Part shown: piece after piece, positions 26,541-34,934 of the stretch
Position numbering within the stretch: the stretch's first letter is position 1
How the letters are laid out: each line of letters starts with the position of its first letter
From: Candidatus Koribacter versatilis Ellin345
GTDB lineage: Bacteria; Acidobacteriota; Terriglobia; Terriglobales; Acidobacteriaceae
Direction: 5' to 3'
Length of the DNA: 64,000 nucleotides
Assembly (NCBI RefSeq): GCF_000014005.1
Contig: NC_008009.1
Location: forward strand, 1,426,001-1,490,000
Notes under the pieces: model-generated
Database searches by the model: none
The model's input: only the letters and a program-made list of their open reading frames with translations
What the model was told of the DNA's origin: nothing
Position numbers and translations under genes: made by a program

Positions 26541-27296
26541 GTGCTTCGTTTTTCTTTTCGTTTTTATTTTTTTGCAGCTTTTTTTCTCTTCCTCATCACG
26601 CCTGCGCTCATCGCCCAGGTTCCCGCGCCACCTTCCGGATCGAAGAGTCTGACGCGGCTCGAGGAATCTACCGACTGGGACACCTGCGGCAGTTGTGGCA
26701 ATTCAGGTGGCACTGGCGCCGTCGCTACTTACAGCATGGAGCGCGGCATTACCAGCCCCAACCTCGACGGCAGCGCCACGCAATTCAGCATCGGCGGAAC
26801 GTACGCATTCAAGAATGCCTACTGGTTCGTTAAGCACTACACCGGTTCACCGACCGCGCCAGTCTCGTACCTGAAATATGAGTTCTATCTCTGGGTTCCG
26901 GCGGTCTTCGAAAAAATTCCTCAGGCGATTGAATTCGAATGCCAGCAAAAAGTTGGAGGCTATCTTTACAACTTCGCCTGGCAAATGGACTATAAAAGCA
27001 AGACTTGGCGCACCTTCAATTTCACGCAGAAGCAGTGGGAGAGTGCCGGCGTCAGCTTTGCCGGGCTGGCCGGCGGCAAGTGGCATCACGTCATCGCCGA
27101 GTACCACACCGCTAACAAACAGGTGATTCACGATGCGATCACCCTCGATGGTGTGCGCCACGTGGTCAACATCCATCACCCCGCGCGGGTCTGGAACACC
27201 GGCCACTATCTCTCGAACGCGTTCCAACTCGATCTGAATGGCACTGCGACGGACTACCACGTGTACGTGGACAAGATGAGCGTGACTTACAAGTAA
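26541..27296 (+). CDS. exported protein of unknown function, paralogue of the 56332 gene
   Basis: The 251-aa product starts at a GTG with GAGGA four bases upstream and has a strongly hydrophobic signal peptide (FFAAFFLFLITPALIAQ). Its mature part has a W-D-T-C-G-S-C-G-N-S-G-G motif, AIEFECQQ, GGKWHHVIAEYH, ITLDGVRHVVNIHH and YHVYVDKMSVTY. The same series of motifs, in the same order, occurs in the protein at 56332. The LamG/concanavalin-like pattern of short strands and the VDGVRRVVN motif suggest a beta-sandwich, perhaps carbohydrate-binding. That is inference; no catalytic residues are evident. Confidence 0.75.
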   Translation: MLRFSFRFYFFAAFFLFLITPALIAQVPAPPSGSKSLTRLEESTDWDTCGSCGNSGGTGAVATYSMERGITSPNLDGSATQFSIGGTYAFKNAYWFVKHYTGSPTAPVSYLKYEFYLWVPAVFEKIPQAIEFECQQKVGGYLYNFAWQMDYKSKTWRTFNFTQKQWESAGVSFAGLAGGKWHHVIAEYHTANKQVIHDAITLDGVRHVVNIHHPARVWNTGHYLSNAFQLDLNGTATDYHVYVDKMSVTYK

Positions 27297-27299
27297 GCA

Positions 27300-27716
27300 C
27301 TACGCAGAGGGCTTCGCCGTCGCCCCTGCGAACACAAGCATGTAGCCGTTCACGTCTTCCACATCGAACTCAGTCTGCCCATATTCCTGAGGACAAAGTT
27401 CGCGCGTGATGCGGATTTGCGGGTTCGTCGAAAGCTCGCGGAAGAGCGCTTCCACCTCGTCGGTCTCGATGTAAACGTCCCAAGCGCCGCGCTCGCGTGC
27501 TGCCGGATCGTCAGGCTTCTTGTAACCCGGCTCGTGCTGTAAGAAAAGCTTGATGCCGTCGCGCCACACGATAGCGAAGCCCGGCGGATAGTACTTCGAC
27601 TCGAACCCGAGTTCGCGGTACCAACCGAGCGTCTGCCCCATGTTCCCGACGAGCAGGACAACAGTGGTGCGTATTAGTCGTGCAGCCTGACGTTCCATTG
27701 GCATATTCATCCGCAC
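27300..27716 (-). CDS. glyoxalase/bleomycin-resistance (VOC) family protein
   Basis: The 138-aa protein has the VOC pattern. TTVVLLVGNMGQTLGWYRELGFE is an N-terminal beta-alpha-beta unit, IVWRDGIKLFLQHEP is the strand with a metal-site position, WDVYIETDEVEALFREL is the second unit, and the final TEFDVEDVNGYMLVFAG contains the usual D-x-x-G-Y/N end. The ligand is unknown. It lies downstream of the TPR regulator on the same strand with a 6-base gap, so the two probably form one transcript. Confidence 0.8.
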   Translation of the reverse strand: MRMNMPMERQAARLIRTTVVLLVGNMGQTLGWYRELGFESKYYPPGFAIVWRDGIKLFLQHEPGYKKPDDPAARERGAWDVYIETDEVEALFRELSTNPQIRITRELCPQEYGQTEFDVEDVNGYMLVFAGATAKPSA

Positions 27717-27722
27717 TCTTGG

Positions 27723-29495
27723 TTAAAGCAGACCCAAATGGTCCGGGTATTTCGCCTGCAGTGAACTCACCAGCAGCCCAAACTCCGGCATCGCACGCAG
27801 GTTCTCCAGACAAGGATCTTTGAGGAAAAACGGCCAGCAGGCAAAACCCGTATTCACGGTTCGCTCCAGCCATGCAAAGGCCGTCTCCGGACGACCGACC
27901 AGCGCGTGGATACAGGCAATCTGGTAGTAGCTGTGATGTGCGTGCCCAAATGATTGAGGGTAAGAACATGCCTTCATCACGCAATCCATCGCTGCTTCGG
28001 CCTTCCCCATCCTGGCGTGCAGAAGCCCCTGCATACTGATCATCAGCGGATCGTGCGGCGCTGCCGCGAGCGATTCCTCCATGCATTGCGACGCCGCGTC
28101 CCAGTCGCCGGTCATCATGGCGGGGAACGGAGCCCAGTGCAGCGCGTACTTATTGTTGGGACTCTCCTCGCGCCACGCTGCGATGACTTCCGCTGCTCGT
28201 TCGAATTCGCCTTTCCAGCCGTACACTTGCACCACGCTTGGACTGACCGCCCGCTTTGGATGGAACGGCCTCCCGCGCTCAAACATTTCCAGCGCGTGAT
28301 CAAGTAACCCAACGTGCGCGAGAATCGTTCCTAGTCGGTTGTAGGCGTGTGGCAAGTTTTTTTGTAGCGACAGCGCCCGCTTCAGATCTGTGATCGCCTC
28401 CAGGTGCTGAAAATTTTTGGACGGTCCCCACACCAGGAACGCACGCGCCACCAGCGCTTCGGGCAGTTCGGGGTCGAGTTCGAGTGCGCGGCTACCGTGG
28501 AACTCAGCTTTCTCCAATAGCGCACTGGTCGGGTCTGACTCGAAGTGCTGCACCGCAAACACAAAAGATAGCGTGGCGTGCGCGAGTGCGAAATTGGGGT
28601 CGCGAGCCACCGCAGTCCCAAGATGCTGGCTGGCACGTGCCACCTCCGCGGGGTCTCCGGATCCACTGAGCTTGTAGCCACGCATGAACTCCGCATACGC
28701 CAAGGGATTGCGGCTATGCCGTGGACGCTGCTGCGGCGCGTTGAGCGGTAACTTCAACGCTCTCGCGACTTCCCGGGCGACCTCGCCTTCCACCTGCGCG
28801 AAGCGGTCCAAACTTGTATCAAAGCTCTTCGAGAAACACACCCTTCCGGAGTGCGCGTCCAGCATCTCGACAGAGAGCCGCCACTCCCCCTTCTGCAAAC
28901 GAATCGCACCGTGTACAACGAACCGCGTCGCCAGTTTGGCAGCAACTTCCTTCGGCGATACTGCGGCCGAGAAATGTATCGTCGCCGAACTCGGCAACAC
29001 CACGACGCCTTGCAACTTCCCTAGCTGCGCAGCCAGTGCATCGGCGAAGCCAATGCCCACGCCTTCGTCGTCGTTCGCCTTCCCAGCCATGACAAGAGGC
29101 AACACGGCGATCGAACGTGAGGTCTCATCAATCGGAATGTCCAGCGTCTCTGCGCGCGGGAACTGTGCCTCCACCACGCGCATGGGCCCAATAAAGCGGT
29201 AGCCAACGCCAACCACAGTTTCCAAAAAGCGGGGACGGTCGGGATCGTCTCCGAGGGCCGTGCGGATTTTTCGCACGATGTTGTTCAGATTTCTTTCGGC
29301 GTCGATAAAGAGGTCGGTTCGCCAGATCTTGCGAATGATTTCTTCCCGCGTCACCATCTGCTCGCGCCGGCTCACTAGGAACATGAGCAGTTCCATCGGC
29401 TTTTTCTCGAGCTTCACCCGACTGCCCGAGCGTCGTAGCTCATAACGCCCCAAGTCGAGTTCGAATTCAGCCGCAGATCGCTTCGCAGTGCTCAT
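27723..29495 (-). CDS. winged-helix (OmpR/ToxR-type) regulator with TolB-like and TPR regions
   Basis: The 590-aa protein has an N-terminal transcriptional regulatory C-terminal-type winged helix (about 10-105; EKKPMELLMFLVSRREQMVT, then DAERNLNNIVRKIR and ETVVGVGYRFIG). A segment like the FlgO/TolB N-terminal domain follows (about 130-250, SIAVLPLVMAGK and FVVHGAIRLQKG). The rest is TPR repeats (about 260-580). No membrane segment separates the parts, so it is cytoplasmic, unlike CadC. The ATG at 29495 is chosen because the frame upstream to 29582 looks non-domain. It is divergent from the cupin gene and may regulate its neighbours. Confidence 0.85.
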   Translation of the reverse strand: MSTAKRSAAEFELDLGRYELRRSGSRVKLEKKPMELLMFLVSRREQMVTREEIIRKIWRTDLFIDAERNLNNIVRKIRTALGDDPDRPRFLETVVGVGYRFIGPMRVVEAQFPRAETLDIPIDETSRSIAVLPLVMAGKANDDEGVGIGFADALAAQLGKLQGVVVLPSSATIHFSAAVSPKEVAAKLATRFVVHGAIRLQKGEWRLSVEMLDAHSGRVCFSKSFDTSLDRFAQVEGEVAREVARALKLPLNAPQQRPRHSRNPLAYAEFMRGYKLSGSGDPAEVARASQHLGTAVARDPNFALAHATLSFVFAVQHFESDPTSALLEKAEFHGSRALELDPELPEALVARAFLVWGPSKNFQHLEAITDLKRALSLQKNLPHAYNRLGTILAHVGLLDHALEMFERGRPFHPKRAVSPSVVQVYGWKGEFERAAEVIAAWREESPNNKYALHWAPFPAMMTGDWDAASQCMEESLAAAPHDPLMISMQGLLHARMGKAEAAMDCVMKACSYPQSFGHAHHSYYQIACIHALVGRPETAFAWLERTVNTGFACWPFFLKDPCLENLRAMPEFGLLVSSLQAKYPDHLGLL

Positions 29496-29637
29496 GGTTT
29501 GGGCAGCAATTATCGTGTATTCAGCGGCTTGCGGCGATACAAAAAAGATACCCAACGGCCATACTGTAGCCATTGGAATCATGGGGAGTTCCGGGCATCA
29601 TGGCCTTCGTCACATCAATCTCCTGGAGGCAATCCAT

Positions 29638-30123
29638 ATGAAACCGTCCCGGTTCCTCTCCCTTACGATCTGCGTTCTCTTGTTCGGCGCAACGCAGGCG
29701 CGCATTGTCGGCGCGCATGGACACGAAAACACCGCCCACACTCCCGACACGATCCAGTGGGCTCCTGCACCCCCAGTGGTTGAACCGGGTGCGCAGATCG
29801 CCGTGCTCGAGGGCGATCCGATGGCCAGTACGGGCGACTACACCATTCGCCTCAAGATGCCGAATGGATACCGCATCAATCCGCATTGGCATCCACTGCG
29901 CGAGAACGTCACCGTGATCTCCGGCACGTTCAAAGTCGGAATGGGGGATACCTTTGACGCCGACAAGATGGCAGCGTTTCCGGCGGGCAGCTTCGCCTAC
30001 CTCGATCCTGATATGCACCACTACGCCATGGCCGTTGGCGAAGTCGTGGTACAGGTGCACGGACAATCGCCGGTGAAGTTCAACTACGTTAATCCATCTG
30101 ACGATCCGTCACGGCGCAAGTAA
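29638..30123 (+). CDS. exported single-domain cupin protein
   Basis: The 161-aa protein has a signal peptide (FLSLTICVLLFGATQARIVG) and a cupin core. The metal-site segment PHWHPLRENVTVISGTFKVGMG and the second motif FPAGSFAYLDPDMHHYAM carry the histidines (H-x-H and H-H) of the cupin fold. GGAGG nine bases before the ATG at 29638 sets the start. It probably binds a divalent metal in the periplasm; the substrate is unknown. It is divergent from the TPR regulator. Confidence 0.85.
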   Translation: MKPSRFLSLTICVLLFGATQARIVGAHGHENTAHTPDTIQWAPAPPVVEPGAQIAVLEGDPMASTGDYTIRLKMPNGYRINPHWHPLRENVTVISGTFKVGMGDTFDADKMAAFPAGSFAYLDPDMHHYAMAVGEVVVQVHGQSPVKFNYVNPSDDPSRRK

Positions 30124-30245
30124 ATCGCATTCGTCCTCAAATCGCGTGGTCTGTCCCACGAATTCCATTTCGTGCAGCGACGTGACACGCGTGTGACACG
30201 CCGATAACAAACGCCCTGCCGCTGCTCTGTATTTTTCAAAGAACC

Positions 30246-30265
30246 GTCTCGCCATTTGGCGAGAC
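30246..30265. promoter_or_regulatory. perfect 8-bp hairpin in the leader of the methyltransferase gene
   Basis: GTCTCGCC (30246-30253) and GGCGAGAC (30258-30265) pair exactly around ATTT. The element ends 26 bases before the ATG at 30292. There is no T-run. As an inverted repeat it could be an operator or a 5' RNA hairpin; the sequence alone cannot tell. Confidence 0.5.
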
Positions 30266-30291
30266 CGAACAACATAAAGGATGGATGAGTA

Positions 30292-31347
30292 ATGGCTGTA
30301 AGCGAAGCAAAACTGCACGACTTTCTCGGCAAATTTGTCTCCGATCTTGGCGCCACGGCCCATGCGGGCATGGTGGTCATTGGAGAACGGCTCGGCCTCT
30401 ATAAAGCGCTGGCCGGAAAGAATCTCACTGCCGATGAACTCGCGCAAGCCACGGGGACAGACGCACGTTACGTACGCGAATGGGCAGCCTCCCAGGCCGC
30501 CGGCGGATACCTAACTTACGACGCACATACGCAGAAATTCGGCATGACCGAGGAGCAAACTCTCACGCTCGCTCACGAGGACGGACCCGCCTATATTCCT
30601 GGAGCATTTGAACTCGCTCTCGGATCGCTCGCTGCCGTCCCGCGCATCACCGACGCTTTCCGCAGCGGCGCCGGCATGGGTTGGTACGAGCACGATGAAG
30701 CGGTCTTTCATGGTTGCGAGAAGTTTTTCCGGCCCGGCTACACGATGAATCTCGTCAGCTCATGGATCCCTGCGCTAAGCGGCGTGAAGGAGAAACTCGA
30801 GCGTGGAGCGAAGGTCGCTGATATTGGCTGCGGAAAAGGCGCATCGACCATCCTGCTCGCAAAGGCGTTCCCGAACTCCAATATTTTCGGCTTCGACTAT
30901 CACGATAAGTCCATCGAGATGGCTCGCGAAGCAGCGCGGCTCGAGGGCGTGGATGATCGCGTCACCTTCCAGCTAGCCAGCGCGAAAGAGTTTCCCGGCG
31001 ACGGCTACGATTTTGTCTCCGTCTTCGACTGCTTGCATGACATGGGCGATCCCGTTGGTGCTGCTGCTCACGTGCGTCGCGCTCTCAAAGACGATGGCTC
31101 ATGGATGATCGTGGAACCCTTCGCGCACGACGAGATGCACGACAACTTCAACCCGGTCGGACGCGTGTACTACTCGTTCTCCACCTTGCTCTGTACGCCG
31201 TGCTCGCGTTCGCAGGAAGTGGGCGCGTGTCTTGGCGCGCAAGCTGGCGAGAAGAGAGTGCGACAAGTCGTCGAATCTGCCGGCTTCAGCCAGTTCCGCC
31301 GCGCAACGGAAACGCCATTCAACCTGATTTACGAGGCCCGTCCGTAG
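30292..31347 (+). CDS. SAM-dependent methyltransferase with N-terminal winged helix
   Basis: The 351-aa protein has an N-terminal helical/winged-helix part (about 1-80; LGLYKALAGKNLTADELAQA, then GTDARYVREWAASQAAGGYL) of the type that provides dimerisation in O-methyltransferases. A Rossmann methyltransferase core follows, with VADIGCGKGASTILLAKAFP (SAM motif I), then FGFDYHDKSIEMAREAA and FDCLHDMGDPVGAAAHVRRA. The Rv2258c-like group is the nearest I can name. The substrate is unknown. A hairpin precedes it and a hairpin follows at 31355. Confidence 0.85.
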   Translation: MAVSEAKLHDFLGKFVSDLGATAHAGMVVIGERLGLYKALAGKNLTADELAQATGTDARYVREWAASQAAGGYLTYDAHTQKFGMTEEQTLTLAHEDGPAYIPGAFELALGSLAAVPRITDAFRSGAGMGWYEHDEAVFHGCEKFFRPGYTMNLVSSWIPALSGVKEKLERGAKVADIGCGKGASTILLAKAFPNSNIFGFDYHDKSIEMAREAARLEGVDDRVTFQLASAKEFPGDGYDFVSVFDCLHDMGDPVGAAAHVRRALKDDGSWMIVEPFAHDEMHDNFNPVGRVYYSFSTLLCTPCSRSQEVGACLGAQAGEKRVRQVVESAGFSQFRRATETPFNLIYEARP

Positions 31348-31354
31348 TCAAATC

Positions 31355-31387
31355 AGTTCCGGGTTTCCCATAGAGAAGCCCGGAACT
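31355..31387. terminator. stem-loop between convergent genes
   Basis: AGTTCCGGGTTTC (31355-31367) and GAAGCCCGGAACT (31375-31387) pair along 13 bases with one G-T pair, around a 7-base loop. It lies between the methyltransferase and the minus-strand 64-aa gene and would serve both. The T-run is weak: a short TTTTT appears 9 bases later on the plus strand. Confidence 0.55.
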
Positions 31388-31411
31388 TGCACATGTTTTT
31401 GCGAGAGAAGA

Positions 31412-31606
31412 CTACGCGATTTTTCGAACTAGCCTTCCGGGCAGGGTGAAAATCGCCCAGATCAGATCGAGTACCCCGTCCACGGCAACGCCCAGGATGC
31501 GAAATGGCAGCAGGAGCAGCCACACGATGGGATAGAGAACGAGTGCGATGATCGCCAGGGGCCAGCAGAAGATGAGTACCACACACCACACCAGGAACGT
31601 GAGCAT
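31412..31606 (-). CDS. small two-segment membrane protein, 64 aa
   Basis: The product is almost all hydrophobic (MLTFLVWCVVLIFCWPLAII, then ALVLYPIVWLLLLPFRILG) and ends with a basic tail RLVRKIA. Two membrane helices with an amphipathic end are likely. I do not recognise the family; similar short proteins are common in Acidobacteria. It is downstream of the dienelactone hydrolase gene on the same strand with an 18-base gap. Confidence 0.6.
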   Translation of the reverse strand: MLTFLVWCVVLIFCWPLAIIALVLYPIVWLLLLPFRILGVAVDGVLDLIWAIFTLPGRLVRKIA

Positions 31607-31624
31607 ACGTACCTCGCCACTCAG

Positions 31625-32299
31625 TTATACGGCTTTCGGCTCGCTGAAGTTCGCGGAATCGTGCAGGTGCTTCCTTAAAAAGAAATAAGTGCGCTGCGCG
31701 GCGTCGAGCATGTCGAGCCCGCGAAAGCCGTGGCCTGCACCTTTGTAGATCTTCATCTCATGGGGCACCTTGCGCGATTTCAGCAACGACTCGAGCTTGA
31801 ACGCCTCAGTGACCCGCACCGTCAAGTCTCGATCACCGTGCAGGATCAACACGGCAGGGCAATGCTTCATTTCCGCGATGATCTCGTCCGGCATGCCGCC
31901 GAAGTAATCCACCACAGCACGAACTCCGGGCCGCATGGCACTCAGCGTCAGACCGAGATACGCTCCCAGCGAAAACCCGACGATGCCCACCGAACTTGCG
32001 TCCGCAAACTCCTGCTGGCCCGCCCACTCAATCGCATCGGAGATCACCCCGATCCAGCGTCGATGATGCTCGCGAATCTCCTGCGGATATGCCCACGTAG
32101 TACCGGTGGCGTCGAAATAATGCGGCACGAACACAGCAAAGCCGCGGTCGGCGAGCATGTGCGCGAACTCGTTATAGTTGAGGTTTGCGAAGCCACCGGA
32201 CCCATGCAGCGCCAGCACAATTGGGTAGCGCCCTGCGGTTTTAGGACGGTGGCTATCGATTCGGATACGAGTGTCGTCGCTGAGGAATGTGGTTTCCAA
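31625..32299 (-). CDS. dienelactone hydrolase family alpha/beta-hydrolase
   Basis: The 224-aa protein is a compact alpha/beta hydrolase. It has VLALHGSGGFANLN as the oxyanion loop, GIVGFSLGAYLGLTLS with the nucleophile serine, ILHGDRDLTVRV with the aspartate, and GAGHGFRGLD with the histidine. The nucleophile is serine, not the cysteine of true dienelactone hydrolase, so it is probably a general esterase or peptide/lipid hydrolase of the family. It has no signal peptide. It is divergent from the isochorismatase gene. Confidence 0.8.
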   Translation of the reverse strand: METTFLSDDTRIRIDSHRPKTAGRYPIVLALHGSGGFANLNYNEFAHMLADRGFAVFVPHYFDATGTTWAYPQEIREHHRRWIGVISDAIEWAGQQEFADASSVGIVGFSLGAYLGLTLSAMRPGVRAVVDYFGGMPDEIIAEMKHCPAVLILHGDRDLTVRVTEAFKLESLLKSRKVPHEMKIYKGAGHGFRGLDMLDAAQRTYFFLRKHLHDSANFSEPKAV

Positions 32300-32355
32300 G
32301 ATGCCTGATTAGATGCACGTTACGACGCATCGCTTCATGTGCCAAAATTGGATTC

Positions 32356-32937
32356 ATGCCGAAAGTTGCAGTAGTGGTGATCGACGTCCAGGAGGGAATT
32401 CTCGCCGGAATTTCACGCCGACGTCCGGAAGAGACTGAGAGGGCGCTGGATGCCTGTGTCTGGCGGATCAGCGAGCTGCTCAAGCGAGCGCGCGCGGCAA
32501 AAGTACCGGTGATTTACGTCCAGCATGAAGGCGGAGTCGGCCATCGCCTGGAGCCCGGCAGCGCCGGGTTTCCGATCCGCGAAGAAATTCAGCCCAAGCG
32601 CGGGGAAGTCATCGTTCACAAGAAATTCTGCGATTCGTTTTTCGAAACCAGCTTGCTGGACGAGCTGAAGAAACTTGGCGCCGAACAACTGGTTATCGCT
32701 GGATGCATGACGCAGTACTGCATCGACACTTCCACACGGCGTGCGGTTTCCGTTGGGTTCGACGTGACTCTTGTTGCCGATGGCCACATGTGTGGCGACA
32801 CCCGAACGCTCACATTCGATCAAATCATTGCGCATCACAATGCGCTGCTGGATGGGTTTGATGCCGGAGGAAAAAGCGTGACGGTGAAACCCGCGGCGGA
32901 GATCGACTTTGCTAACGCAAGCGTCGCGACGTCCTGA
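32356..32937 (+). CDS. isochorismatase-family cysteine hydrolase
   Basis: The 193-aa product has the family triad: Asp in VAVVVIDVQEGILAG, Lys in VIVHKKFCDSFFETSL, and Cys in LVIAGCMTQYCIDTSTRRA. The cis-peptide G-C-M-x-x-Y-C-I signature matches nicotinamidase-like amidohydrolases more than true isochorismatases. The start at 32356 gives MPKVAVVVIDVQ, the normal family start, and the longer frame from 32287 is dropped. The substrate is uncertain. Confidence 0.88.
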   Translation: MPKVAVVVIDVQEGILAGISRRRPEETERALDACVWRISELLKRARAAKVPVIYVQHEGGVGHRLEPGSAGFPIREEIQPKRGEVIVHKKFCDSFFETSLLDELKKLGAEQLVIAGCMTQYCIDTSTRRAVSVGFDVTLVADGHMCGDTRTLTFDQIIAHHNALLDGFDAGGKSVTVKPAAEIDFANASVATS

Positions 32938-33073
32938 CATTCGCAAACTCCGCGCGCCAGCTATTGAACAGCTCCACCATCGCGGTGGCAATTGCGCCGC
33001 TGAATCCCAGCGTCACCATGGGCAGGATGGTCTGGGAAGTGACGCGTTCGAAGAGGGAGCGTGCGAGTTGCAT
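32912..33073 (-). CDS. possible small membrane protein, 53 aa
   Basis: The frame from the ATG at 33073 (or 33103) encodes a basic N-terminus, a hydrophobic stretch (TILPMVTLGFSGAIATAMVE) and an Arg-rich end. It overlaps the tail of the isochorismatase gene by 26 bases and fills an otherwise empty 188-base gap. It may be a real single-pass protein or chance. Confidence 0.35.
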   Translation of the reverse strand: MQLARSLFERVTSQTILPMVTLGFSGAIATAMVELFNSWRAEFANVRTSRRLR

Positions 33074-33125
33074 GTCGGTTGACTCACTGACAGTAACCCG
33101 CATTCAGCTACAAAGTTGTCGAGAT

Positions 33126-34190
33126 TCAGGCTGAAACGGTCTCGGTTTCTGCGAGTTTCCGTAAAGATTCGTCGTACGGAGCCTTCGCCACGCCACGTTC
33201 GGTGATGATCGCCGTCACATACTTGCTGGGCGTCACGTCAAACGCCGGGTTCTCGATGCGCACGTTGTCGGGCGTCATCTGCTTGCCCGCGATGTGCGTC
33301 ACCTCGCGCCCGTTGCGCTGCTCAATCGGAATCTTCGAACCATCCGGCGTATCGAGATCGATAGTGGACCACGGCGCCGCAACATAAAACGGAATGCCGT
33401 GCTCCTTGGCGAGCACCGCAACCGTGTACGTGCCGATCTTGTTGGCCACGTCGCCATTCGCCGCGATGCGGTCCGCGCCCACCACCACCGCCTGGATCTT
33501 GCCCTGCGCCATCATCGCGCCCGCCATGTTGTCGCTGATGACGGTGGTATCAATGCCATCCTTCATCAGCTCCCATGCGGTCAGGCGTGCGCCTTGCAGG
33601 AACGGGCGGGTCTCGTCCGCGAATACCCGAATGTTCTTGCCGCTCTCCACCGCCGCTCGAATGACGCCGAGCGCCGTGCCGTAACCTGCGGTAGCGAGCG
33701 CGCCGGCGTTGCAATGCGTCAGCACGCCACCTTCACTCGGCATCAGCACCGCGCCGTTGCGTCCCATTGCCTGGTTCGCCGCGATGTCTTCGAGATGAAT
33801 GCGCTTGGCTTCGAAGACCATCTCAGCCTTGATCACCGCCAGCGGCATGTTGCTCAGCTCTTCGAATTTGCGCTGCATGCGGCGGATCGCCCAGAAGAGG
33901 TTCACGGCGGTCGGCCGCGTCTCGCCCATGGTCCGGCAAATCATGCCGAACATCTGGCGTAATTCACTCAGCGTCGAAGCCTTCGCATCGCGCACGCCGA
34001 GGGCAATTCCCATCGCCGCGGTTACTCCGATGGCCGGCGCGCCGCGCACGATCATGTCCTTGATCGCCACCGCGACTTCTTCGTAGGTGCCGCAAGTTAC
34101 GTAGACTTCCTCGGTCGGAAGCTTGGTCTGGTCAACGAGCACAACGCCTTCGTCCGACCATTCAACAGTCTTGATCACGGATTTCGTCAT
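33126..34190 (-). CDS. mtnA: methylthioribose-1-phosphate isomerase
   Basis: Isomerises 5-methylthioribose 1-phosphate to methylthioribulose 1-phosphate in methionine salvage. The 354-aa length is normal. Motifs are [41 protein letters not shown] with the active-site cysteine, and [21 protein letters not shown] with the catalytic aspartate. It can be confused with the eIF-2B alpha fold, which it resembles. The start overlaps the pyrE stop by one base, so it is translated after pyrE. Other salvage genes are not nearby. Confidence 0.94.
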   Translation of the reverse strand: MTKSVIKTVEWSDEGVVLVDQTKLPTEEVYVTCGTYEEVAVAIKDMIVRGAPAIGVTAAMGIALGVRDAKASTLSELRQMFGMICRTMGETRPTAVNLFWAIRRMQRKFEELSNMPLAVIKAEMVFEAKRIHLEDIAANQAMGRNGAVLMPSEGGVLTHCNAGALATAGYGTALGVIRAAVESGKNIRVFADETRPFLQGARLTAWELMKDGIDTTVISDNMAGAMMAQGKIQAVVVGADRIAANGDVANKIGTYTVAVLAKEHGIPFYVAAPWSTIDLDTPDGSKIPIEQRNGREVTHIAGKQMTPDNVRIENPAFDVTPSKYVTAIITERGVAKAPYDESLRKLAETETVSA

Positions 34191-34777
34191 TACTTCGCCG
34201 CGCCCTTCAATTCAACGTGTCTCACACGAACCTCGTCGGAGGTGAAAACTGAGACGAACGGCGCGCCGCCGGCTTCGGATTCCACCGCCGGACGACCCAT
34301 CGCTTCCAACCGTTCTACCAGGCACATCACGCCTGTGACCTCGAATCCGAACTCGCGGGCGGCAGCAATGGCCTGGATCGTCGAAGAGCCGGTGGTGCAT
34401 ACGTCGTCCACGATCACGACGCGCGAGCCTTTGCCTTTGAAGCCCTCAATGCGGTTCTTCATGCCGTGTTCTTTCTCGGCCTTACGCACGAGAAAGCCCT
34501 CGATCTCGCCAGTACCCTCAAGCACGCTGGCAATGGAGACGGCGGTCACAATCGGGTCGGCGCCCATGGTCAGTCCGCCAATCGCCGCAGGGTTCCACCC
34601 GCGATTGCGGATTTCGTTGAGGAAAACCAGACCGGTCAGGTGGGCGCCGGCGGCGCTAAGGGTCGTAACCCGACAATCCACGTAGTAGTCGCTGGTGCCC
34701 CCGCTAGAGAGCTTGAACTGCCCCAAGGCAAAGCTCTTCTGGGCCAATAACGACAGGAGTTCGCCGCGATGATTCAT
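34190..34777 (-). CDS. pyrE: orotate phosphoribosyltransferase
   Basis: Joins orotate to PRPP to make OMP in pyrimidine synthesis. The 195-aa protein has the PRPP motif [20 protein letters not shown]. The N-terminal part has [17 protein letters not shown], typical of the short OPRT type, and a flexible loop [13 protein letters not shown]. Cytoplasmic. It is first in a pair with mtnA, with a one-base overlap; the pairing of pyrimidine synthesis and methionine salvage has no obvious pathway link other than shared ribose-phosphate chemistry. Confidence 0.94.
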   Translation of the reverse strand: MNHRGELLSLLAQKSFALGQFKLSSGGTSDYYVDCRVTTLSAAGAHLTGLVFLNEIRNRGWNPAAIGGLTMGADPIVTAVSIASVLEGTGEIEGFLVRKAEKEHGMKNRIEGFKGKGSRVVIVDDVCTTGSSTIQAIAAAREFGFEVTGVMCLVERLEAMGRPAVESEAGGAPFVSVFTSDEVRVRHVELKGAAK

Positions 34778-34860
34778 GCTTCTAAAACGATAACACGCGG
34801 GGCTACTCGCTTCGTTAAAACGTCCGATTCGCAGTCGACAGTTCTGTTCGATTACCGATG

Positions 34861-34885
34861 ACCGTTACCGTGGTGCCATAACGGT
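34861..34885. promoter_or_regulatory. inverted repeat ACCGTTA-N11-TAACGGT
   Basis: ACCGTTA (34861-34867) and TAACGGT (34879-34885) are exact inverted copies spaced by 11 bases, a size fitting a dimeric repressor site. The element is in the gap between pyrE (minus) and the pseudopilin gene (plus). A half-site CAACCGTTG appears just downstream at 34911-34919. No regulator gene is adjacent. Confidence 0.4.
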
Positions 34886-34934
34886 TACTGACGTGAGTTT
34901 CCGGTAAAGGCAACCGTTGAGACACTACACGAAT

